Shown in pieces: positions 1 through 6,186 of a stretch of DNA of 10,315 nt. Numbering within the stretch: position 1 is the first letter of the stretch; every line of letters starts with the position of its first letter. Both the position numbers and the translations under genes were made by a program. The DNA is from Promethearchaeota archaeon (GTDB lineage Archaea > Asgardarchaeota > Lokiarchaeia > Sigyniarchaeales > SOKP01): the NCBI GenBank assembly GCA_030605895.1, contig JAUWHL010000042.1, forward strand, positions 1-10,315, written 5' to 3'. The notes beneath the pieces were generated by a model. That model was not told where the DNA came from. It saw nothing but the letters and a program-made list of their open reading frames with translations, and did not search any database.

Positions 1-1482
1 TTCATTAATAGGGATGTATTGCTTTTTCAAAGTTGTGATATCCTTCTCTGTTTTTCTTGTTTTAGTTAGAATAACATAGATTGATGCTATTAAAAGAATT
101 AAAATCATAAATATAAAAGGCCTTAAAATTAGATTAAAAATATCAATAGTAAAAGTAAACTGCATTATTTTATTTTCTCCTGGAGTTACATCGTCTAAAG
201 CATAAACTATAGTGATTTCCCCTTGAGATTTTGTAAATGCATCTGGAGGTTCGGTAATATCATCAATTTTCAAACATCCATCAATAATAATTTTTATTGT
301 TTGTTTTTTTCCTAAATAGTTATAAGTAGTTGTAAGTGCATCAATTTCAATTGATTCTTGGAACCAATTTATTGAAAAGTAATTCTCAAAAGGTAAGTAA
401 TATTCAAGATTAAACCTAAACGAAGAATTAGGTAGCATCCTTACACGATTTGCTGATAATTCAATTAATACGTCTTTGGTGTTTGTTTCGGGAAGTGGAT
501 TGACTGATACACCTAAAATTTCTCCAAGATCATCTGATATATATAATCCATCTGCAGTATAAGGAATAGAAAATAAAATACTGTTTGTTACTTTAAGCCC
601 GTAATTTTTTAGTAATATATTCTCTCGAATTCTTATTATCCCCCATGGTGAAATAAATATTTCACGGTTTAGTTCTTCAATCTCTAATTTATTACTCTGT
701 TCAATTTTAATCCAAATATTTATGTTTTTTAAATCATTCAAGTTTGTTAATAAAGGTTCAATAAAATCATCTCCAATTGTGTCGCTAATTTGTTCAAACT
801 CATAAGTTCTAGCATTAAGGGCTGGATTTTTAATACCCCAATCCTCGGAAATATCTTCATCCCCACTCTTAAATTCAGGGAAAAAATAGTAAGCTTTTAT
901 TTCACCTTCTAATTTATATGGTAATATTGGAAAAACGATACCATTATAGTTTATATAATGTTCTTCGAGTCCTGTTTGATCAGCTACAAAATGGGCTTGT
1001 GTAAGATCTTTAAAAACTTGTCTAAACATTATAGTTTTCGATTGATATGGTAATAATGGAGAATCAAAATATATAGTGAACATTTCAAATTCACTCATTA
1101 CCATATTTAAACGGTCAGTTAATAATGTGGTTTCCTCAAAATATTTTTCTTCATTAACACTCTTACTTTCAAAATATATTAGATTATTTGAATGATTTAG
1201 AGGAATTCCAACTAAAATTGAACTTATTGGATTGTTGTTTCGATTTTCGATCGTTAAGAAATCACGAATTTTTACTAAACCAAACATTTCTATATCCACT
1301 CGTCTATTAACATATGTTAAAATTATATTCTCTGCTCCTTCTTGACTAGCTGAATATTTTGGATCGCCTTTTTCATCTTGATTACAATAATTCAACTCAG
1401 TACTTTTAGAAATAAACAATATGTTTATAAAAAAAATCATAAAAAATATGATGATAATAAATATTCTTGTTCTTTTTAACAT
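1..1482 (-). CDS. Ribophorin I-like protein (oligosaccharyltransferase accessory subunit), C-terminus cut off by window edge
   Basis: An open frame of 494 codons runs from an ATG at 1482 to the left edge without a stop, so the C-terminus is missing. Residues 1-24 form a hydrophobic signal peptide or anchor (basic LKR, then Ile/Phe-rich). A long beta-rich extracytoplasmic region follows. A single membrane helix lies at about 451-472, with basic TKTRK after it, giving a type I topology. The pattern WGxIxxxENxxLKxxG (W280, E287, N288, K292, G295) matches the region I remember from human ribophorin I as WGNIAVEENVDLKHTG. A later DDLGE, an LP-x-x-x-Y-like segment and the position of the membrane helix also agree. 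Ribophorin I (OST1) is a non-catalytic subunit of the oligosaccharyltransferase that holds substrate near STT3 at the translocon. Homologues have been reported in Asgard archaea. The gene is divergent from Sec61 beta, which suits such a role. The family call comes from motif and topology matching by eye; the function is inferred. Confidence 0.72.
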   Translation of the reverse strand, partial: MLKRTRIFIIIIFFMIFFINILFISKSTELNYCNQDEKGDPKYSASQEGAENIILTYVNRRVDIEMFGLVKIRDFLTIENRNNNPISSILVGIPLNHSNNLIYFESKSVNEEKYFEETTLLTDRLNMVMSEFEMFTIYFDSPLLPYQSKTIMFRQVFKDLTQAHFVADQTGLEEHYINYNGIVFPILPYKLEGEIKAYYFFPEFKSGDEDISEDWGIKNPALNARTYEFEQISDTIGDDFIEPLLTNLNDLKNINIWIKIEQSNKLEIEELNREIFISPWGIIRIRENILLKNYGLKVTNSILFSIPYTADGLYISDDLGEILGVSVNPLPETNTKDVLIELSANRVRMLPNSSFRFNLEYYLPFENYFSINWFQESIEIDALTTTYNYLGKKQTIKIIIDGCLKIDDITEPPDAFTKSQGEITIVYALDDVTPGENKIMQFTFTIDIFNLILRPFIFMILILLIASIYVILTKTRKTEKDITTLKKQYIPINE

Positions 1483-1592
1483 AGTTTTCAAACTTATCCT
1501 TGAAATTATCTAAATGTAATGAAAATTATTAATAAAAATTTATTAAAATTTTTAATTTTATATCACAATAAAATTTTATATGTTTCCAGTTA

Positions 1593-1602
1593 TTTATATA
1601 AT
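1593..1602 (+). promoter_or_regulatory. TATA-like box upstream of Sec61 beta
   Basis: TTTATATAAT is centred about 42 bases before the Sec61 beta ATG. An archaeal TATA box normally lies about 25 bases before the transcription start, so the leader would be only about 15 bases. No Shine-Dalgarno sequence is seen before the ATG. The whole 156-base divergent spacer is AT-rich, so this match is weak alone; spacing is the main support. Confidence 0.4.
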
Positions 1603-1638
1603 AAGCAATTGTAAATTATTCTTTATTTATTTTTAATT

Positions 1639-1860
1639 ATGTCATCTAGACGAACTCAGTCAAGACGTACTAAAAGAAGAAGTGGATCTGCACCCATGCC
1701 GATGGGAGGAGCAGGATTAATGAGATTCTTCTCAGACAGTTCAATTGGGATAAAAATAGGACCAGTTAGTACAGTTATATTATCACTCGCTCTGATACTC
1801 ATTGTGATATTAGCACACCTAGGTGTTTTTACTTGGCTATTCGCTCCTGGTGGTGGATAA
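1639..1860 (+). CDS. secG: Protein translocase subunit Sec61 beta (archaeal SecG)
   Basis: This 73-residue tail-anchored protein is the beta subunit of the SecYEG/Sec61 channel that moves proteins into or across the cytoplasmic membrane. Residues 1-15 are rich in Arg/Lys/Ser. The conserved archaeal and eukaryotic segment GLMRFFSDSSIGIKIGP lies at about 26-42. One membrane helix follows at about 43-60 and continues hydrophobic to about 67, ending in a short glycine tail. The length is slightly above the roughly 55-60 residues usual in archaea, because of the basic N-terminus and the tail after the helix. The ATG start fits the family and the TATA box upstream. The gene is divergent from the ribophorin I-like gene and 51 bases before a MazG-like gene that may be cotranscribed. 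Identification is secure. Confidence 0.95.
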   Translation: MSSRRTQSRRTKRRSGSAPMPMGGAGLMRFFSDSSIGIKIGPVSTVILSLALILIVILAHLGVFTWLFAPGGG

Positions 1861-1911
1861 TATTTCTTCCTTTAAAATTATTAATAATTAATTGTTGATT
1901 ATTGAATATGT

Positions 1912-2205
1912 ATGAAAATTTCAGATTTTCAGAATTTAATTAAGGATCTTTATTTCAAACAAGACCAAAATAGAGGTATTAATGCTAGTTTTATTTGGTT
2001 GATAGAAGAAATTGGTGAATTTGCACGTATTTTAAGAAATAAGGAAATCAACATTATAAATGCATCAGAAGAATTAGCAGATATTATTGCTTGGACAAGC
2101 TCTATAGCAAATTTACTAGATGTTGATCTTGAATCTGCTATTTTAAAAAAATATCCTGGCACCTGTCTTAAGTGTAAATCAAATCCTTGCATTTGTGGGA
2201 AATAA
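1912..2205 (+). CDS. MazG-like nucleotide pyrophosphohydrolase family protein with C-terminal cysteine cluster
   Basis: This 97-residue protein is a compact all-alpha MazG-type domain. EEIGE at 32-36 and EELAD at 53-57 form the EExxE and ExxD motifs that bind Mg2+ in all-alpha NTP pyrophosphatases, which hydrolyse nucleoside triphosphates to monophosphate and pyrophosphate and often clear damaged nucleotides. The C-terminus carries CxxC-x4-CxC (C85, C88, C93, C95), a probable small metal site; a similar tail occurs in other short archaeal MazG-like proteins. The acidic metal-binding pattern is intact, so activity is plausible, but the substrate cannot be told. It follows Sec61 beta by 51 bases on the same strand, with no Shine-Dalgarno site. 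No functional link to the translocon is evident. Confidence 0.8.
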   Translation: MKISDFQNLIKDLYFKQDQNRGINASFIWLIEEIGEFARILRNKEINIINASEELADIIAWTSSIANLLDVDLESAILKKYPGTCLKCKSNPCICGK

Positions 2206-2330
2206 TTTTTTGCACTCAAATATTAAATATCTTAGATTAATTCAGAACCCAATAATTTGTCAAATTTTCTAATAAAAATAATACTACTTACAAAAAAAAA
2301 TAAAACTTTATTATCATTTTTGTGTTTACA

Positions 2331-3440
2331 ATGAGCCTTTCTGGAAAAAGAGTTTGGATTGACGTTGAACAACCCAAAACTGCAATAATGTTTAATTCAC
2401 TCTTAAAAATGTTTGAAAATGAAGATACAGAGTTATTAATTACTGCGCGAGATTATGATTCAACTTATCAAATTCTAGATAATTTAGGTGTAAGTTATAA
2501 AAAAATTGGAAGGCATGGTGGCGAAAAATTAGAAAATAAGTTAGAAACATATATAGATCGTTTGAAACAACTTTTACCGATAATAAAAAAATTTTCACCT
2601 GATTATTTTGCAACTTTTCTATCTGTAGAAGGTACGAGAATCGCATATGGATTAAAAATTCCTTCAATTGGGATGAATGATGAACCACGAAATGAACCGG
2701 TATGTAAATTAATCCATCCATTTATAGGAAATATAATCACTCCAGAATGCATACCTAAAGATTTGTATATAAGACTTTATGCTGACCCTGACAAAATTAT
2801 AAGGTATAATGGGCTTGATGAAATTGCTTGGATTTCAGAATATAATCCTAATCCGGATATTCCCAAAAATTTTGATCTAGAAAAAGGAAAATATGTGATA
2901 ATGAGAACTGAACCGACTCATGCTTCTTATCTAATTCATAAAATTAAACCCGAAGAAACTCAGATTAAAAAGTTTTTTCCCCCCATTTTCAAAGAATTTC
3001 CAAATTACAAATATTTCCTTTTAGTTCGTTCAAAAAAACAAGAACAATTTCTCTCTAAAGGACTGAAAGCTCTTATTAAAGAAAATAATATTATCATAAC
3101 TCGGTATTTGCCAAATATTATGGATTTATTTTTCTATGGAGCATTAGTAATTAGTGGAGGGGGGACAATTGTGAGAGAATCAAGTTTATTGAATGTACCC
3201 AGTATAGAATTTTTCCCTGGAGAGTCTGCACCACAGGATAAGTTTTTAATAAAAAATGGGTTTCCTTTAGAACACTTGCGAGATTCAAATCAAATTATTA
3301 AAAGAACTATTGATATCCTTAATCAAGGCTCTACTCCAGGGAGATTTAAGATAAGTTCATTTAAAGAAAAAATTAACCAATTTGATAATCCCAATGAAAT
3401 TTGCTTCACACACGTAAAGAGTAAATTATTAACTAAATAA
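2331..3440 (+). CDS. DUF354 family protein, putative GT-B-type glycosyltransferase
   Basis: The 369-residue product has the DUF354 appearance: an N-terminal KRVWIDVEQPK strand and loop, a Rossmann-like first half (the ITARDYDS region), and a C-terminal half with GGGTIVRE at 276-283 followed by SSLLNVPSIEFF. The last segment corresponds to the donor-binding loop of GT-B enzymes related to UDP-GlcNAc 2-epimerase and MurG. Members are uncharacterised and predicted to act on sugar nucleotides, probably in cell-surface glycan or lipid assembly. Length is normal for the family and there is no membrane segment. I chose the ATG at 2331 over an in-frame GTG nine bases upstream because it leaves the usual short N-terminus before the first strand; no Shine-Dalgarno site separates them. 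It converges on the GT4 gene with 18 bases between stops. Substrate unknown. Confidence 0.8.
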   Translation: MSLSGKRVWIDVEQPKTAIMFNSLLKMFENEDTELLITARDYDSTYQILDNLGVSYKKIGRHGGEKLENKLETYIDRLKQLLPIIKKFSPDYFATFLSVEGTRIAYGLKIPSIGMNDEPRNEPVCKLIHPFIGNIITPECIPKDLYIRLYADPDKIIRYNGLDEIAWISEYNPNPDIPKNFDLEKGKYVIMRTEPTHASYLIHKIKPEETQIKKFFPPIFKEFPNYKYFLLVRSKKQEQFLSKGLKALIKENNIIITRYLPNIMDLFFYGALVISGGGTIVRESSLLNVPSIEFFPGESAPQDKFLIKNGFPLEHLRDSNQIIKRTIDILNQGSTPGRFKISSFKEKINQFDNPNEICFTHVKSKLLTK

Positions 3441-3458
3441 ACAATTTCTTGTTAATAC

Positions 3459-4571
3459 TTATTTATTGTAGATGAATTTTTGATAAAGAACTTCAAGTTT
3501 TTTCCCAACTTCGTCCCAAGTATATCTTTTTATAAATTTCTGAGCTTGATCAATTAATGATTGTCTTTTAGAATCATCATTTAACAAATTAACAATTTCT
3601 TTTGCTAATTGTTTAGGATTTTTAGGAGGCACTAAAATAGCATGATCTTTTAAAACCTCTTTATAAGCAATCATTGATGAACAAATAACAGGAGTTCCAC
3701 AAGCAATTGCTTCGATTGGTGTTAAACCAAAACCTTCAGAAGCATAAGAATACGTCACGAATATGTCACCCATTGAAAAATATGCAGGAATTTCTTTTTC
3801 AGAAATAAAACCAACGAAGTTAATATCCTTGTATTTCTGCTTCCATTCTTGGTAAGTTTTTTCCATGTAAAAATCTGGTTTACCTCCCATGATTAAATTA
3901 AGTTCAGGGATCTCCTTTTTTGCTATTTGGTAAGCTTTAATAATATCGTTTACTCCTTTATATTTAGCTATGCGCCCAATATATAGAAGAATTGGGCCTT
4001 TAATATTTAATTCTTCTTTTAATTTTTGAGCTTCTTTAGGAAGAGGTTTATATTTATCTTCAATCGCAGAATAGAGATTGAATATCTTATTAATGTCAAC
4101 GTTAGGTATATAATACTTAATTTCCCTTCTTATAAAATCAGAACAAGTTGTAATATAAAGTGATTTGTTAACTGTGTATTTAATTAAAAATTTTTCAATT
4201 GGAATTCTCGTAAAGCTTGTTTCAAATGGACCTAAATCATGAATTGTAGAGATAAATCGTTTCTGATTGGCTAATATTATAGGTAAGGCTCCTTTAGGAC
4301 TATTTCCGTGGATTATATCAAATTCATTTCTTTTTAAATATTTTACAGTATTGATATTAAAATGAGGAAACCAAAAAAAACGTCTTCTAATTATATTCAT
4401 CTGTAAAATATCTGGATCTGAAAGGTTTATGTTCCATTTCCCTGTAATTACTTTAACATTATGCCCTTGATTTTTTAAATAATTATAGATCCCAGTAAAG
4501 AATTTAGCTGCTCCATCTTGAGTATCAGGAGCAAATGTTAAGGATATAAGACAAATGTTTAATTTTTCCAT
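3459..4571 (-). CDS. GT4 family glycosyltransferase (GT-B fold)
   Basis: This 370-residue cytosolic enzyme should transfer a sugar from a nucleotide-sugar donor to a lipid-linked or other glycan acceptor. The N-terminal Rossmann domain starts with LNICLISLTFAPDTQDGAA, where the Gly/Ala loop near 19-22 contacts the donor. The C-terminal domain opens at LLYIGRIAKYKG (about 195-206), whose Arg/Lys pair (R200, K205) usually binds donor phosphates. It also holds the retaining-GT E-x7-E motif, E279 in SEGFGLTP and E287 in IEAIACGTPVI. Length is typical. The gene lies 42 bases downstream of the methionine aminopeptidase on the same strand, so they may share a transcript, although an inverted repeat sits between them. 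It is convergent with the DUF354 gene. Donor and acceptor cannot be read from sequence; a role in N-glycan or surface glycan assembly is suggested only by the ribophorin I-like gene nearby. Confidence 0.88.
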   Translation of the reverse strand: MEKLNICLISLTFAPDTQDGAAKFFTGIYNYLKNQGHNVKVITGKWNINLSDPDILQMNIIRRRFFWFPHFNINTVKYLKRNEFDIIHGNSPKGALPIILANQKRFISTIHDLGPFETSFTRIPIEKFLIKYTVNKSLYITTCSDFIRREIKYYIPNVDINKIFNLYSAIEDKYKPLPKEAQKLKEELNIKGPILLYIGRIAKYKGVNDIIKAYQIAKKEIPELNLIMGGKPDFYMEKTYQEWKQKYKDINFVGFISEKEIPAYFSMGDIFVTYSYASEGFGLTPIEAIACGTPVICSSMIAYKEVLKDHAILVPPKNPKQLAKEIVNLLNDDSKRQSLIDQAQKFIKRYTWDEVGKKLEVLYQKFIYNK

Positions 4572-4581
4572 TTTAAATGAG

Positions 4582-4601
4582 CAAGTTCTTTTGAGTACTT
4601 G
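4582..4601. repeat. Imperfect inverted repeat between map and GT4 genes
   Basis: CAAGT and ACTTG arms flank an almost self-complementary centre: one T-T mismatch, then two more pairs and a four-base loop. The transcript from the aminopeptidase gene could form a small hairpin just before the GT4 start. No T-run follows it on the minus strand, so it is not a convincing terminator. It may affect translation of the downstream gene or be chance in AT-rich DNA. Confidence 0.3.
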
Positions 4602-4613
4602 TTATGAAATATT

Positions 4614-5591
4614 TCAAGTTAATTGTTCAAAGCCATCATCAGTTATTAGGATAGATTCCTCGATTTGGGCCACATTAACACCTTTTTTTGCTGCTAATAC
4701 ATAATGTACTTGTAATTTCCCTTGCTGTATTAACTCTTGTAGGCCAAAAGCTACCCCCAATCTAAATTCTTTTGCTAGCCATCTCTCTGCAAAGGGTAAT
4801 GTTTTATAATTTTTATTAATAAAGCCAAGCAGTTGTTTGGATGTTTTTCTACGTAATGGTACTCTACCAACATAAGGATTAATTTCATAGATATATGAAT
4901 ATTGGGTGTTATGAACTGAACCCTCACCAGTACTAGCAAATATTTCGATAGAAAAAACCTCACCAGTTTCCATTATATCTCCACCCTGTGATCCTAATTC
5001 AGGTAATTTTTTTTTCCCATGAACTGTCCATCTTTCAATTTGATGACCGCCGAGTTCTCTAATTGGGTTATATTTAAAACCTTTAACAATTTCTTCAATT
5101 TTTTTACCAATATCTCGAGTGTTGGTTTTTGGCTTAACCATCATCTTGGCAGCATCAAGAGCAACTTCAGTTGCTTGTATGATATTTTCAAGGGTTTCAT
5201 CTTCACTAAAATTTACAGAAAAGGCAGTATCCACGATATATCCTTCTATATGAACACCTAGATCAATCTTAACTAAATCTCCTTCATTTATTTCTAAACC
5301 ATCATCTTTAATGGGAGAAGTATAATGCGCTGCAATATTATTTATACATAAATTTACTGGAAAAGCACATAATCCCCCTAATTCCTCAATTTTCGCTTCA
5401 GTATCAGATATTAAATCAAACACTTTTACTCCTACTTTGATTTTTGGCTTAATGTACTTTTTAACTTCTTGAGCAATTTTACCGGCTTTTTGAAGAGATT
5501 CTTTTTTAAATTTTTCTTCTTTTTCTTTATCCAACTCTTCCTTACTTTTTGCTTCTTTAGTCTCGCTTTTTAAATTTTCTTTCTCAGTCAT
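4614..5591 (-). CDS. map: Type 2 methionine aminopeptidase
   Basis: This 325-residue metalloprotease removes the initiator methionine from nascent proteins. The pita-bread fold and all expected ligands are visible: H89 in NNIAAHYT, D110 and D121 in VKIDLGVH...IVDTAF, H183 in LGGHQIERW, E216 in FSIEIFAST and E311 in AQIEES. H191 in TVHG is the second conserved active-site histidine. The type 2 helical insert lies at about 240-300. The archaeal core normally begins near the KAGKIAQEV helix, here at residue 35. Before it lies a Lys/Glu-rich stretch of about 30 residues (2-32), longer than in most archaeal enzymes and reminiscent of the charged N-terminus of eukaryotic MetAP2. The ATG at 5591 has a weak AGGT upstream and a TATA-like box about 37 bases away. 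It is divergent from the Roadblock gene and upstream of the GT4 gene. Confidence 0.95.
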   Translation of the reverse strand: MTEKENLKSETKEAKSKEELDKEKEEKFKKESLQKAGKIAQEVKKYIKPKIKVGVKVFDLISDTEAKIEELGGLCAFPVNLCINNIAAHYTSPIKDDGLEINEGDLVKIDLGVHIEGYIVDTAFSVNFSEDETLENIIQATEVALDAAKMMVKPKTNTRDIGKKIEEIVKGFKYNPIRELGGHQIERWTVHGKKKLPELGSQGGDIMETGEVFSIEIFASTGEGSVHNTQYSYIYEINPYVGRVPLRRKTSKQLLGFINKNYKTLPFAERWLAKEFRLGVAFGLQELIQQGKLQVHYVLAAKKGVNVAQIEESILITDDGFEQLT

Positions 5592-5621
5592 TATAATACC
5601 TAATGTGGTTTTCGATAAAAA

Positions 5622-5635
5622 TATTTTTTAAATAA
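5622..5635 (-). promoter_or_regulatory. TATA-like box upstream of methionine aminopeptidase gene
   Basis: On the minus strand TTATTTAAAAAATA is centred about 37 bases before the ATG at 5591, predicting a transcription start about 12 bases before the start codon. Support is spacing plus composition in an AT-rich spacer, so it is tentative. Confidence 0.35.
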
Positions 5636-5698
5636 GTATTAACTTTATTAATAAAATTAGATTAAAATTAAAAATAAAAATAATATTATTATATTATT

Positions 5699-5710
5699 AT
5701 CTTATAAGAT
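5699..5710 (+). promoter_or_regulatory. Palindromic TATA-like box upstream of the Roadblock gene
   Basis: ATCTTATAAGAT is a perfect 12-base palindrome whose TTATAA core fits an archaeal TATA box. It lies about 40 bases before the TTG start at 5745, which would give a leader of about 15 bases. It stands out from the simpler A/T runs around it. Being palindromic it could also be an operator or act in both directions in this divergent spacer; the sequence alone does not decide. Confidence 0.4.
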
Positions 5711-5744
5711 CAATAACCTACTATTTGTTCAAGTTGATAAATTT

Positions 5745-6116
5745 TTGAGCGAAAACATCAGTGAACTCATCGACCTTTTGAGGCGAATGGAAGCGGTCAA
5801 CTCCGATATTCAAGGCAGCGCTATCGTTAGTGTACAAGGTTTACCCATCTGCTCTGTTCTTGCTAGAGATATTAATGATGGGATCGTTAGTGCAATGAGT
5901 GCTGCTATACTAAGTGTTTCAGAACGCGCCGTAGAAGAACTTGCTCGAGGGGATCTAAAGAGAATTCTAATAGAAGGTGTTGAGGGTATAATTATTTTAT
6001 CAAAAGCAGGAGAAAACGCTATATTATGTACTCTTGCAAAATTTGACGCTTCGCTTGGGATGGTTTTCTTAAATATCCAGAGTGTTTCTAGAAAAATCGC
6101 GGAATTATTAGATTAA
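5745..6116 (+). CDS. Roadblock/LC7 domain protein (MglB-like)
   Basis: The 123-residue protein is one Roadblock/LC7 domain and nothing else. A first helix (about 4-20, SELIDLLRRMEAV) leads to the hallmark strand-turn-strand IQGSAIVSVQGLPICSVL (22-39), a long helix at about 45-67, strands RILIEGVEGIIIL and AILCTLA, and a final helix SVSRKIAELLD. Roadblock proteins dimerise and commonly act as scaffolds or GTPase-activating partners of Ras-like GTPases, as MglB does for MglA; Asgard genomes encode many of both. No GTPase gene is present in this window. The start is a TTG at 5745: no upstream ATG is available in frame, and the first ATG (codon 15) would delete most of helix 1. The first 200 bases look more GC-rich than the neighbours. 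The gene precedes an unrecognised gene by 70 bases. Confidence 0.9.
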   Translation: MSENISELIDLLRRMEAVNSDIQGSAIVSVQGLPICSVLARDINDGIVSAMSAAILSVSERAVEELARGDLKRILIEGVEGIIILSKAGENAILCTLAKFDASLGMVFLNIQSVSRKIAELLD

Positions 6117-6186
6117 TATAATTCAATAATATTTTCTTACACAAAATTTTATTTTCTTAGAGATCCTATGACTTAATAGTAATATT

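Noticed and set aside
1950..2219. Minus-strand open frame opposite the MazG-like gene
   Set aside because: It mirrors a clear MazG-like gene with intact metal motifs and has no recognisable domain of its own.
2322..2330. GTG start for the DUF354 gene three codons before the ATG
   Set aside because: The ATG at 2331 already gives the full first strand, and neither start has a Shine-Dalgarno site; the GTG form is possible but less economical.
2440..2721. Minus-strand open frame inside the DUF354 gene
   Set aside because: The protein is a low-complexity antisense translation of a conserved gene.
4775..5261. Short open frames on both strands overlapping the methionine aminopeptidase gene
   Set aside because: They lie in other frames of a gene with all catalytic residues intact and show no family features.
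5663..5700. ATT-rich repeats in the spacer between map and Roadblock genes
   Set aside because: Irregular low-complexity AT sequence with no fixed unit; not a true tandem repeat or CRISPR array.
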